Source: Acidobacteriota bacterium (GTDB taxonomy: Bacteria > Acidobacteriota > Vicinamibacteria > Vicinamibacterales > UBA2999). From it: a DNA stretch of 64,000 nt. The stretch spans positions 1 through 64,000 of the forward strand of contig JADZCN010000140.1 in assembly GCA_020851565.1 (NCBI GenBank), given 5' to 3'. Below are positions 1-8,148 of the stretch, piece by piece (within the stretch, counting starts at the first letter, position 1; each line of letters opens with the position of its first letter). The translations under genes were made by a program, and so were the position numbers. Below the pieces are notes generated by a model. The model saw nothing but the letters and a program-made list of their open reading frames with translations. It ran no database searches and was not told the origin of the DNA.

Positions 1-2193
1 CAGGGCGCCGAGATGCCGAACCCGGGCGTGCAGAGCCAGTTCATCGCCAAGTCGGGCGGCAACCAGTTCAGCGGCGAGGGCTACTACGACTGGTACAACA
101 ACAGCCTGCAGGGCGCGAACATCCCGGACGACGTGCTGGCGCGCGGCATCCGCGAGCACAGCAACGAGATCGACACCTACTGGGATCGCGCCATCAACGT
201 CGGCGGCCCGATCGTGCGGGACAAGATCTGGTACTTCGGCACCTACCGCGAGCAGTTCAACGCGGTGGCGCAGCCGCAGTTCCGCTTCGACCAGACGTTC
301 GACACGAAGCTGTGGAACCCGGTGGTGAAAGGCACCTACCAGGTGAACCAGAAGAACAAGATCATCGGCTACTACCAGTACGGCCAGAAGATCCAGGCGA
401 CGCGCCTGCCGTATGCATCGTACTTCTACGACGACATCGGCTCGACCACCAGGCAGGATTCCGGCAGCTGGGTGTACAAGGCCGAGTGGAACGGGACGCT
501 GACCGACAAGCTGTATCTCGAGGCGCGTTTCGGGGACTTCGGCTACTACTTCCCGATGCTGTCGAACTGCGGCGAGGTGTCGACGTGCGACCCGAACTAC
601 TTCTGGCGCGACACCGGCCTGGGCGAGCTGACGGGCGCGCAGCAGCGCTGGCAGCTGGACCGGGACCGCAAGCAGTACACGGCGGCGGCGACGTACTTCA
701 TCGACACGGCGAAGGGCAGCCACACGGTGAAGTTCGGCGGCGAGCTGCTGAAGGAACAGGGCTGGGAAGGCTACCAGCAGCAGTTCGGCGGCAACATCGA
801 TCACCAGTACGCCAACGGTCGGTCGAGCACGGTGGTGTTCACGCTGCCGACGGCGACCGACAGCCCCGACTTCGGGACGATGAGCGCGAACAACAACGGC
901 GTGCTGACGTCGATGTCGGCGCTGGACGTGTTCGCGGCGTTCATCAACGACACGTGGGCCGTGGGCCGGCTGACGATCAACGCGGGCGTCCGCTACGACC
1001 GGTATCACGGGTTCCTGCCGGAGCAGCAGCAGCTGGCGGCCACGGTGGGCCCGACGTCGGTGGAGGCGAAGACGTTCCCGAAGAACGACCTGTACACGTG
1101 GAACCAGGTCGCGCCGCGCATCGGCGCGACGTACGACCTGTCGGGGGATGGCCGGACGGTGATCAAGGCGAACTACGGGCTGTTCTGGCACAACCCGGGC
1201 GTCGGCGTGGGCGGCAACGCCAACCCGAACACGACGGCGAAGTCCGAGACTTACGCCTGGAACGACATCAACGGTGACCGGCGGTGGCAGCCGGGCGAGC
1301 AGGGGAACCGGACGGCCTCGCAGCTCGAGGGGACCATCGGCCTCGACCCGAACATCGAGTCGCCGATCACGCACGAGGTGAGCGGCTGGCTCGAGCGGCA
1401 GCTCTCGGACACGATGGGGATGCGGGCGGGCTTCGTCTACAAGACGCAGGACAACCTGATCCAGACCTACGTGCCGGGCCGCAGCGTGCTGAACGGCGCC
1501 TACAGCGTGCCGTTCAACTTCACCGATATCGGCGTGGACGGCCGGGCTAACACCGGAGACGAGAGCACCGTCACGCTCTACGGCATGCCGGCCAGCCAGG
1601 CCGCGAACTTCCCGCTGGACTCGGTGGTGATGAACGTGCCGCGCGCCGAGGATTTCAAGACGTTCGAGATCTCGGCGAACCGCCGCTACAGCAACAAGTG
1701 GTCGGGCCAGCTGGCCTTCAGCCACACGTGGCTGAACGACTACCCGGCGGGCAACTTCCCGACCAACCCGAACCAGCCCGGGCGCCTGAAGAGGACGACG
1801 TGGCAGTTCAAGGCGACGGGCAGCTACGACCTGCCGTACGGCGTCCGCATCTCGCCGGTGCTGCGCCACCAGTCGGGTGAGAACTACGCCCGCGAGATCA
1901 GCGTGCCGGCGAGCGCCGCCACGGCGTTCGGCCTCGTGCTGCCGGCCTCGACCTACTACGCCGACAACCCGTCGGACAACCGCCAGGACAACATCTGGGT
2001 GTTCGACGTGCGCCTGGAGAAGACGGTGGAGATTGCGGCGCGCGCGCGCGTCCGCGGCTTCCTCGACTTCTTCAACATCACCAACAGCAGCGCTGCGGAG
2101 ACCATCACGCGGACGACGGGCACGAACTACCAGCGGCCGGCCGCCATCCTGGCCCCGCGAACCGCGCGCATCGGCGTCCGGTTCCTGTGGTAG
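1..2193 (+). CDS. TonB-dependent receptor (Oar-like), 3' part
   Basis: Outer-membrane beta-barrel receptor whose 5' end lies before the window; the frame is open from base 1 and 730 residues are visible. The visible part begins inside the plug/barrel transition, with a phrase of the type QSQFIAKSGGNQFSGEGYYD that is common in acidobacterial Oar-like receptors, and continues as alternating aromatic barrel strands (for example VRDKIWYFGTYREQ and VGRLTINAGVRYDRY). It ends in RIGVRFLW with a terminal aromatic residue, as expected for an outer-membrane insertion signal. The missing N-terminus would normally carry a signal peptide, a carboxypeptidase-regulatory-like domain and the plug. The substrate cannot be predicted. 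It is followed by a GGGGTTCT repeat spacer. Confidence 0.9.
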   Translation, partial: QGAEMPNPGVQSQFIAKSGGNQFSGEGYYDWYNNSLQGANIPDDVLARGIREHSNEIDTYWDRAINVGGPIVRDKIWYFGTYREQFNAVAQPQFRFDQTFDTKLWNPVVKGTYQVNQKNKIIGYYQYGQKIQATRLPYASYFYDDIGSTTRQDSGSWVYKAEWNGTLTDKLYLEARFGDFGYYFPMLSNCGEVSTCDPNYFWRDTGLGELTGAQQRWQLDRDRKQYTAAATYFIDTAKGSHTVKFGGELLKEQGWEGYQQQFGGNIDHQYANGRSSTVVFTLPTATDSPDFGTMSANNNGVLTSMSALDVFAAFINDTWAVGRLTINAGVRYDRYHGFLPEQQQLAATVGPTSVEAKTFPKNDLYTWNQVAPRIGATYDLSGDGRTVIKANYGLFWHNPGVGVGGNANPNTTAKSETYAWNDINGDRRWQPGEQGNRTASQLEGTIGLDPNIESPITHEVSGWLERQLSDTMGMRAGFVYKTQDNLIQTYVPGRSVLNGAYSVPFNFTDIGVDGRANTGDESTVTLYGMPASQAANFPLDSVVMNVPRAEDFKTFEISANRRYSNKWSGQLAFSHTWLNDYPAGNFPTNPNQPGRLKRTTWQFKATGSYDLPYGVRISPVLRHQSGENYAREISVPASAATAFGLVLPASTYYADNPSDNRQDNIWVFDVRLEKTVEIAARARVRGFLDFFNITNSSAAETITRTTGTNYQRPAAILAPRTARIGVRFLW

Positions 2194-2205
2194 GACACGG
2201 CTGAT

Positions 2206-2320
2206 ACGGGTTCTGGGGTTCTGGGGTTCTGGGGTTCTGGGGTTCGGGGGTTCGGGGGTTCTGAGGTTCGAACCTCTGGACCGAACCCCGGAACTTCAGA
2301 ACCTCAGAACCTCAGAACCT
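2206..2320. repeat. GGGGTTCT tandem array with inverted tail
   Basis: About six copies of the octamer GGGGTTCT and variants lie at 2208-2260, followed by the reverse-complementary GAACCTC/CAGAACCT words at 2266-2320. The two halves can pair. The G-tracts with 4-base loops also fit a potential G-quadruplex. It lies between a receptor stop and the next same-strand gene. Confidence 0.75.
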
Positions 2321-2480
2321 GAGATTCGGCTCCTGTGGGGGAGTCTGTGGCGAGAGCGGGCTGCGCCGGCCCCTCTCGCCGTTTTTTTTCGGCGTCGGCT
2401 CGCCGTGTCGTCGTGGAGGCGGAGCATGCGCCCACGGCTGGTCCTCGGCGGGAGATGGCGCGCTCCGGTAAGCTACCTCC

Positions 2481-3272
2481 ATGACCGACCGTGCCGTCAC
2501 CTACGGCAGCTACCTGGCCATCGACGAGCTGCTCTCCCTCCAGCGGCCGCGATCCGACGGGCCCGAGCACGACGAGCTGCTCTTCATCGTCATTCACCAG
2601 GTCTACGAGCTGTGGTTCAAGGAGATCCTCCACGAGCTGGACCAGGTGATGCGATGGCTCGACAAGGGCGAGGCGCACCGGGCCCACCACACCATGAAGC
2701 GCATCCTTACCATCCTCAAGGTGCTGGTGGCGCAACTCGACATCCTCGAGACGATGACCCCGCTCGAGTTCCAGTCGTTCCGCACGCGGCTCGAGGCGGC
2801 CAGCGGGTTCCAGTCGGATCAGTTCCGGCAGCTGGAGTTCGTCCTTGGCCACAAGACCCGTGGCGCGCTGGCCCGGTTCCCCGAGAACTCCCGGGCCAGG
2901 CGGGCGCTCGAGGAGAGGTTTGGTGCCCGGACGTTGTGGGATGCCTTCCTGCACTTCCTCTCCCGAGAGGGCTACGGGGTGCCCGCGGCCCTGCTCGCGC
3001 GCGATGTCACGAGGCCACCGGAGCCGTCCGAGGCACTGCAGGATGCGCTCATCGAGGTGTACCGTACCGACCCGAAGAACGCCGAGCTGTGCGAGCGCCT
3101 CGTGGACCTGGACGAGGGCCTGCAGGAGTGGCGCTATCGCCACGTGAAGATGGTGGAGCGGACCATCGGCACCCGGCCCGGCACCGGCGGCTCGAGCGGC
3201 GCCGCGTACCTGGCGACCACGCTGATGCAGCCGCTGTTCCCGGACTTGTGGGCGATTCGCGCCAGGCTGTGA
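2481..3272 (+). CDS. kynA: Tryptophan 2,3-dioxygenase
   Basis: Heme enzyme that opens the indole ring of L-tryptophan to N-formylkynurenine, the first step of the kynurenine pathway; cytosolic. The 263-residue product carries the family hallmarks: HDELLFIVIHQVYELWFK at residues 30-47, where the His-Gln and Trp-Phe line the active site, and the C-terminal H221 region (proximal heme ligand candidate) followed by GTGGSSG at 234-240 and the YLATTLMQPLFPDLW tail. The length fits bacterial TDOs. The ATG at 2481 is the only start that precedes the conserved YGSYLAIDELL block. The kynureninase-like gene follows 70 bp downstream on the same strand, so the two probably act together. No formamidase gene is visible between them. 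Confidence 0.95.
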   Translation: MTDRAVTYGSYLAIDELLSLQRPRSDGPEHDELLFIVIHQVYELWFKEILHELDQVMRWLDKGEAHRAHHTMKRILTILKVLVAQLDILETMTPLEFQSFRTRLEAASGFQSDQFRQLEFVLGHKTRGALARFPENSRARRALEERFGARTLWDAFLHFLSREGYGVPAALLARDVTRPPEPSEALQDALIEVYRTDPKNAELCERLVDLDEGLQEWRYRHVKMVERTIGTRPGTGGSSGAAYLATTLMQPLFPDLWAIRARL

Positions 3273-3282
3273 GGGATCACTT

Positions 3283-3315
3283 CAAGACCCCAAGACCCCA
3301 AGACCTCAGGACCCC
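3283..3315. repeat. Short CCCCAAGA array
   Basis: Three to four units of CAAGACCC/CCAAGACC type in the 70-bp gap between the dioxygenase and the kynureninase-like gene. Same word family as the longer array at 25016-25216. Confidence 0.6.
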
Positions 3316-3342
3316 TCGTGCCTTCGTGGTTTCGTTGGTGCC

Positions 3343-4512
3343 ATGATCAATGCATCTGACCTCGCGCGTCATTACTCCCGCTTCCGCGTTTCAGAGCGCC
3401 TGCTGCTCACGGGCCACTCGCACCAGGCGGGGCCCGACGCGGGATTCGAGGCGCAGCAGCAGGCCTGGCTCGATGCGGCCGAGCACCTCGACCACAAATG
3501 GGGCCTCGCCGAGGAGCAGGCCGAGCGCGTGCGGGACGGATGGCGGCGCCTGCTCGGCGAGCCGCGCGCCGAGATCCCCCTCGGCCAGAACACGCACGAG
3601 CTCGTCTGCCGGTTCCTCTCCGCCCTCCCGCTGGATCGCCGCCCGCGGCTGGTGACCACCGACGGCGAGTTCCACACCATCCGCCGGCAGCTGGACCGGC
3701 TGAGCGAGGCGGGGCTGGACGTCCGCAAGGTGCCCAGCCGTCCCGTCGAGACGCTCGTCGAACGCATGGCGGCGGATGTGAACGACCGCACCGCCGCCGT
3801 GCTCGTCTCGTCCGTGCTGTTCGAGACCGCGGAAATCGTCCCAGGCCTGGGCGAGCTCGCAGCAGCCTGCGTCTCTCGCGGAGCGGAGCTCCTGGTCGAT
3901 GCCTATCACCATCTGAACGTCGTCCCGTTCCAGGTGGAGGCGTTGGGGCTCCAGCACGCCTTTGTCGTCGGCGGCGGCTACAAGTACTGCCAGTTGGGGG
4001 AGGGCAACTGCTTCCTGCGGGTGCCGCCTGATTGCCAGATGCGTCCCGTGTTCACGGGCTGGTTTGCCGAGTTTGCCGCGCTCGAGGAAACTGCGCGCGA
4101 TGGCGCGGTCGCGTACGGCCGTGGCGCGGCGCGCTTCGCCGGCGCCACCTACGATCCGTCGTCGCACTACCGCGCGGCGTCCGTCTTCGCGTTCGCGCAG
4201 AAGCAGGGCTTGACCGCGGATGCGCTCCGCGCGCTCAGCAGGGCACAGACGACGATGCTGGCGGATGCGGTGGAGGCGTTGGACATCGCCCCGGCCCGGG
4301 TACGCGTGGAGCCGATTGCAGCGGAGCGCCGCGCGGGCTTCGTGGCGTTGCGGGCCGCGGACGCGCCGAAGCTCGCGCGCACCCTGGCGGCGCGCGGTGT
4401 GTGGTGCGACGCGCGCGGCGAGCGCCTGCGTCTCGGCCCCGCGCCCTACGTGACAAACGAACAGTTGTTACGGTCGGTCGAGATCCTCGGCGACGTCCTC
4501 CGCGAGGCGTGA
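3343..4512 (+). CDS. kynU: Kynureninase-like PLP enzyme
   Basis: Fold-type I PLP enzyme (389 aa, class V aminotransferase/kynureninase superfamily), expected to cleave kynurenine to anthranilate and alanine. Visible signs: the N-terminal TGHSHQAGPD motif (23-32), D186 in VDAYHH as the residue facing the pyridine nitrogen, K214 in GGGYKYCQLGEGNCFLR as the Schiff-base lysine, and RLGPAPYVT near the C-terminus as the substrate-carboxylate arginine region. Position directly after tryptophan dioxygenase supports the kynureninase assignment. It is divergent enough from textbook KynU that another kynureninase-clade activity cannot be excluded. Confidence 0.82.
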   Translation: MINASDLARHYSRFRVSERLLLTGHSHQAGPDAGFEAQQQAWLDAAEHLDHKWGLAEEQAERVRDGWRRLLGEPRAEIPLGQNTHELVCRFLSALPLDRRPRLVTTDGEFHTIRRQLDRLSEAGLDVRKVPSRPVETLVERMAADVNDRTAAVLVSSVLFETAEIVPGLGELAAACVSRGAELLVDAYHHLNVVPFQVEALGLQHAFVVGGGYKYCQLGEGNCFLRVPPDCQMRPVFTGWFAEFAALEETARDGAVAYGRGAARFAGATYDPSSHYRAASVFAFAQKQGLTADALRALSRAQTTMLADAVEALDIAPARVRVEPIAAERRAGFVALRAADAPKLARTLAARGVWCDARGERLRLGPAPYVTNEQLLRSVEILGDVLREA

Positions 4513-4638
4513 GCACGATCCAGCCCGTCGAAATCGACGATTTCAACTGATTGGATTTGGCCCCGGACCCCGCCACGGGCGCGCAAGGTGATCGCAGTTT
4601 TCCCTCCGGATTCTCGCGATGGCACGGCCCGTCGTTTT

Positions 4639-4654
4639 CGGCACATCGCTTGCA
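4639..4654 (+). promoter_or_regulatory. Sigma-54 (-24/-12) promoter
   Basis: CGGCACATCGCTTGCA matches the RpoN consensus TGGCACG-N4-TTGCW at all core positions but the first T and the G after CAC. GG lies at 4640-4641 and GC at 4652-4653, with the mandatory 12-base offset. Transcription would begin near 4665. No protein-coding start lies close downstream; instead a structured region ending in an intrinsic terminator follows. Confidence 0.6.
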
Positions 4655-4664
4655 GTTCCGAGAG

Positions 4665-4768
4665 CGGCGATTGAAACGGCTTGTGCACCCCCACAGGAGC
4701 AAGCCAGGTTTGAGCCAGGCTGACTAGGCCACTGGCTCGAGGGGCCCATGTTGATGGGCCCCTTTTTT
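4665..4768 (+). ncRNA. Candidate sigma-54-driven small RNA, three hairpins
   Basis: About 104 nt between the predicted RpoN start and a strong intrinsic terminator. Three consecutive stem-loops can be drawn. The first is GGCTTG (4678-4683) with CAAGCC (4700-4705). The second is GAGCCAG (4712-4718) with CTGGCTC (4732-4738), with an inner GGC/GCC pairing. The third is the terminator stem at 4741-4762. No open frame with a ribosome-binding site is seen here. It may be a free-standing sRNA or the attenuated leader of the cytochrome gene that starts 17 bp after the T-tract. Its regulator and targets are unknown. Confidence 0.5.
4741..4768 (+). terminator. Intrinsic terminator
   Basis: Perfect 9-bp stem GGGGCCCAT / ATGGGCCCC with loop GTTG, followed by six T. 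It ends the candidate small RNA and insulates, or attenuates into, the cytochrome gene. Confidence 0.9.
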
Positions 4769-4785
4769 GTTATCTTCAGGGCGTT

Positions 4786-7017
4786 ATGAGGTTCGGCACC
4801 GGCCTGATGGTAACGAGCGTCCTGCTCTGGAGCGTTCTCGTCGCCACGACCGGCAGCACGTCCCAGTCCGTGCCGCCGGACGCGCCCGCTTCGCCGACGG
4901 CGTCCCTGCAGGCTGCATCTCCTGGCGCCCACGCCGAGGCGCCTCGCTCGCCATCCGATTACCTCGGCTCCGAGTCATGCCGCCGCTGCCACGAAAAGGA
5001 GACCGAGCAGTGGGAGCGGTCCCTGCACCTGAAGATGACCGCGCCGGTGGCCCGGGCGACGGTCGTCGGCAACTTCTCTGAGGGAACCCGGTTGTCCGCT
5101 CACGGTCGCTCGTACGAGTTCGGCCGCAAGGACGGCACGCCCTACGTGTCCATCGCGTTCGGCGACCGGCTCCCCGAGACCTTCACGGTGGACTACACGC
5201 TGGGGGCCAAGCGCTACCAGGGCTACCTCTCGACGCTCCCGGACGGGCGGATCTACGTGCTGCCCGTGTTCTGGCACGTCGAGAGCCGGCGCTGGCTGGA
5301 CTGGAAGGAGATCACGCCCATCCCCGACGGCGCCCACGACCTGCGGCAGATCTGGAACGCGAACTGCTTCAACTGCCACGGCACCAACATCGCGCAGGAC
5401 TACGACGTCAGGGCGAAGCGCTACGACTCCACGTGGACGGAGATGGGCATCGGGTGCGAGGCGTGCCACGGGCCCGGGCGCGAGCACGTGGCGCAGATGG
5501 ATCAGTGGGAGAACGACCCGTCACTCAAGCCCGCCTACGACAACAGCGCGAAGAACCGCCAGCTGACCGACATCCTGAAGACGCTGTCGACCCGGTCTGC
5601 GGAGCCGCGACGCACGTTCGATACCTGCGCCTACTGTCATGGCAACAAGACGAACCTCTTCGTCGACTTCCGCGCCGGGGATCGCTACGAGGATTTCGCG
5701 CTGCCGTTCCTCCTGAGCGGGGAGATTCCTGCCAACGATCCGCAGGGCGAGTTCTGGCCCGACGGGCGGCCCAACCGCTTCAACCGCCCGCAGGCGCTCA
5801 CGCTCAGCGGCTGCTTCCAGGCGGGTGCCATCACCTGTACGAACTGCCACGTGGCGCACAGCTCGAGCAACGAGCACTCGCTGAAGGTGGACATCTACCA
5901 GGGGCGCAAGGGTGACGAGCTGTGCACGCAGTGTCACACGGCGCCAAAGGCGGAGTCGGGCGTGAAGCCGTCGTTCACCGGGGCGGGATTGCAGGCGCAC
6001 ACGTTCCACGAGCCGGAGAGCGCGGGCAGCCGGTGCATCAACTGCCATATGAGCGACGTGAACTGGCGGCTGCTCACCCGCCGCCGCGACCACACCTTCA
6101 AGGCGCCGGTTCCGGAGATGACGGCGCGTCACGGCGTGCCGAACGCGTGCACGACGTGCCACGACGACAAGACCCCGGAGTGGGCTGCCGCCCGGATGGA
6201 CGCGTGGTGGGGCGACGGCGATCGGCGGCGCCAGGACCTGATGACGGCTGACGTCATGTATCGCGCCGGCTCCGGTGACGTCTCGGTGATGCCGGACCTG
6301 GCGCGCATGGCCGTGGACCGCTCGCAGGGCTGGCTCCTGCGGGCGAGCGCCGCGGACTTCGTCGCGCAGATGCTGCTCGGCGGCGCGGCCTCGACCTCAA
6401 CCGCCCAGAGCCAGACGTCCTTTGCCTCGGGCTCGGCCTCCGGCGACCGTCGCCCGGCCAGCGCCCCTGTCGAGGCACCGCAGGCGGTTCTCAACGCGCT
6501 GATGGGCGCGGCTTCGGACCCCGAGCCCGCGGTGCGAGCGTCGGCCGTGAAGGCCCTGGCCGCGTCGGGCCAGCTGGAGCGCGTGGCGCCGGCGCTCACG
6601 GCCCGGCTGGTGGACACGGCCCGGGTCGTGCGCGTGCGGGCGGCCGAGGCGCTGCTGTCGCTGGGCGTGGCGGAGCTTCCGGGCCCGGCCGGACAGGCCC
6701 TGGCCAGGGCCCAGGACGAGTACGCGCAGAGCCTGAGGACCTTCCCGGACATGGCGTCGAACCACGCGGCACTCGGCTGGCTCGAGGCCTCCAGGGGCCG
6801 CACCATGGAGGCCCAGCAGGCGCTGGACGCGGCCCTGCAGGTGGACCCGCGCTTCGCACGGGCGTACGTGGTGAAGGGCATCCTCGCGGCGCGGGAGAGC
6901 CGGTACCGGGAGGCCATCGACCTGTGGAAGAGGGCGCAGGACATCACGCCAGACGACCCGCGCCTGGCCGACCTCATTGCCGAGGCCCAGAAACGGCAAA
7001 AGGCCGGAGCGCGTTAG
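4786..7017 (+). CDS. Octaheme c-type cytochrome with HEAT/TPR tail
   Basis: Exported 743-aa multiheme cytochrome. A signal peptide (about residues 1-26) precedes eight CxxCH heme sites at C65, C194, C224, C281, C351, C380, C417 and C455, in the spacing style of cytochrome c554/doubled-CXXCH proteins. After residue 500 the protein changes to HEAT-like helices (about 545-620) and then TPRs (about 650-735), so an electron-transfer head is fused to a protein-interaction tail. No quinol oxidase or reductase partner lies next to it, so the electron acceptor is unknown. The stop codon lies inside a terminator hairpin. The sigma-54 small RNA unit immediately upstream may influence its expression. Confidence 0.88.
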   Translation: MRFGTGLMVTSVLLWSVLVATTGSTSQSVPPDAPASPTASLQAASPGAHAEAPRSPSDYLGSESCRRCHEKETEQWERSLHLKMTAPVARATVVGNFSEGTRLSAHGRSYEFGRKDGTPYVSIAFGDRLPETFTVDYTLGAKRYQGYLSTLPDGRIYVLPVFWHVESRRWLDWKEITPIPDGAHDLRQIWNANCFNCHGTNIAQDYDVRAKRYDSTWTEMGIGCEACHGPGREHVAQMDQWENDPSLKPAYDNSAKNRQLTDILKTLSTRSAEPRRTFDTCAYCHGNKTNLFVDFRAGDRYEDFALPFLLSGEIPANDPQGEFWPDGRPNRFNRPQALTLSGCFQAGAITCTNCHVAHSSSNEHSLKVDIYQGRKGDELCTQCHTAPKAESGVKPSFTGAGLQAHTFHEPESAGSRCINCHMSDVNWRLLTRRRDHTFKAPVPEMTARHGVPNACTTCHDDKTPEWAAARMDAWWGDGDRRRQDLMTADVMYRAGSGDVSVMPDLARMAVDRSQGWLLRASAADFVAQMLLGGAASTSTAQSQTSFASGSASGDRRPASAPVEAPQAVLNALMGAASDPEPAVRASAVKALAASGQLERVAPALTARLVDTARVVRVRAAEALLSLGVAELPGPAGQALARAQDEYAQSLRTFPDMASNHAALGWLEASRGRTMEAQQALDAALQVDPRFARAYVVKGILAARESRYREAIDLWKRAQDITPDDPRLADLIAEAQKRQKAGAR

Positions 7018-7031
7018 CGCCCCGGCCTTTT
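6998..7031. terminator. Bidirectional terminator overlapping stop codon
   Basis: AAAAGGCCGG...CCGGCCTTTT hairpin with an inner GCGC/GCGC pairing and loop around GTTA. The TAG stop of the cytochrome gene is in the loop, so the last codons are part of the terminator. A-tract on one side and T-tract on the other allow it to serve the convergent gene as well. Confidence 0.75.
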
Positions 7032-7107
7032 GGGCCTTGGGCCTTGGGACTTGGGCCTTGGGACTTGGGACTTGGGACTTGCGTCTTGGGGTCTTGAGGT
7101 CTTGGGG
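7030..7107. repeat. CTTGGGA / CTTGGGC array
   Basis: About ten degenerate copies of a 7-8 base unit (CTTGGGA, CTTGGGC, GTCTTGGGG) in the gap between two convergent genes. Strongly G-rich on the + strand. Confidence 0.7.
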
Positions 7108-7144
7108 GCGTGAGACTCCCCGGTTCCCGACTCCCGACCAGAGC

Positions 7145-8086
7145 CTACTGCTTCTTCAGCTGTTCGATCAGCCCCTTGGCTTGTGCGGCCTCCGCCGAGT
7201 TCGGGTCCACCGCGATCACCTTGTTCATGATCTCGAGCGTGCCCGCCGTGTCGGCCTTCTGCAGCCGGGCCAGGCCCAACTTGAAGAGTGGCTTGCCCCA
7301 GTTGGGATCGATGTCCGAAGCGCGCTGGTAGTACTTCACGGCCTCCTCGGTCTCGCCCTTGGCAAACTTCACCTCGCCAAGGTTGTAGAACACTTCCTTG
7401 TTGGCGCTGGTGGACTGCGCCACGCTCAGCAGGGTGGTCTCGGCACCCGCGAGGTCGTTCATCTCGAGCTGGGTCATGCCGATCTCGATGGTGGCCTTGT
7501 CGGCGTTCGCGTCGCCGGCGGGCACCTTCTTGTAGGCCTCGATCGCCTTGTCGTACTGCTTCTGGTTCCGGTACAGGCCGCCAATCTGCAGGTGCAGGGC
7601 CGTCAGGGCAGGCACCTTGGCCAGCATGGCCTCGTAGATGCCAATCGCGCCCGGGTAGTCCTTGGCCGCCACCATCGCGTCGGCCTTGGCGAGCTCACCC
7701 TGCAGTTCCTTGGTGTTGACGCCGGCCAGGGCCCCCGCCGGGCCGGAGGCGCCGGGGTTGAGGGTGAAGTCCACGGGCGGCATCGGGGCACCGATGGTCT
7801 TGATCGGCACGTTGCCGGACACGGCCTCGAAACCCGGGGCGGATGCGGTGACCTTCCACGAGCCGGCCTTGAGGCCAATCATCGAGTAGCGGCCGCGGTC
7901 GTCCGTGGTGGCGGTGAAGGACGACGGAGCGGAGGCCGGGTTCTCGGCGACGATGGTGGCACCCTTGATGGGCTGGCCGTTCGCGTCCTTGACGGTGCCG
8001 CCGATTCGGCCGGTCTGCGCCGCGGCGGGCAGGGCGATCACCAGCGCCATGGCGGTCGCGCTGAGCAGGGTCTTGAGGTCACGCAT
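7145..8086 (-). CDS. Secreted TPR protein with carboxypeptidase-regulatory domain
   Basis: 313 aa. Signal peptide at 1-23 (MRDLKTLLSATAMALVIALP then AAAQ). A carboxypeptidase-regulatory-like beta-sandwich spans about 25-100 (GRIGGTVKDANGQPIKGATI through SMIGLKAGSWKVTASAPGFE). TPR helices run from about 130 to 310 with repeats of the type YDKAIEAYKKVPAGD and EEAVKYYQRASDIDPNWGKP. It is probably a periplasmic or surface scaffold; no catalytic residues are seen. This combination is common in acidobacteria. It diverges from the NamZ fusion gene with about 60 bp between the starts. Confidence 0.8.
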   Translation of the reverse strand: MRDLKTLLSATAMALVIALPAAAQTGRIGGTVKDANGQPIKGATIVAENPASAPSSFTATTDDRGRYSMIGLKAGSWKVTASAPGFEAVSGNVPIKTIGAPMPPVDFTLNPGASGPAGALAGVNTKELQGELAKADAMVAAKDYPGAIGIYEAMLAKVPALTALHLQIGGLYRNQKQYDKAIEAYKKVPAGDANADKATIEIGMTQLEMNDLAGAETTLLSVAQSTSANKEVFYNLGEVKFAKGETEEAVKYYQRASDIDPNWGKPLFKLGLARLQKADTAGTLEIMNKVIAVDPNSAEAAQAKGLIEQLKKQ

Positions 8087-8148
8087 TGCTTGGGTCTCCC
8101 ATGCGGCGTCCCACGACGCCTATAAGCAATCAAGTATATGTTACCGCG

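Noticed and set aside
2304-3143. Minus-strand frame opposite tryptophan dioxygenase
   Set aside because: The + strand gene is certain from HDELLFI and GTGGSSG motifs, and the antisense frame reads through a repeat array.
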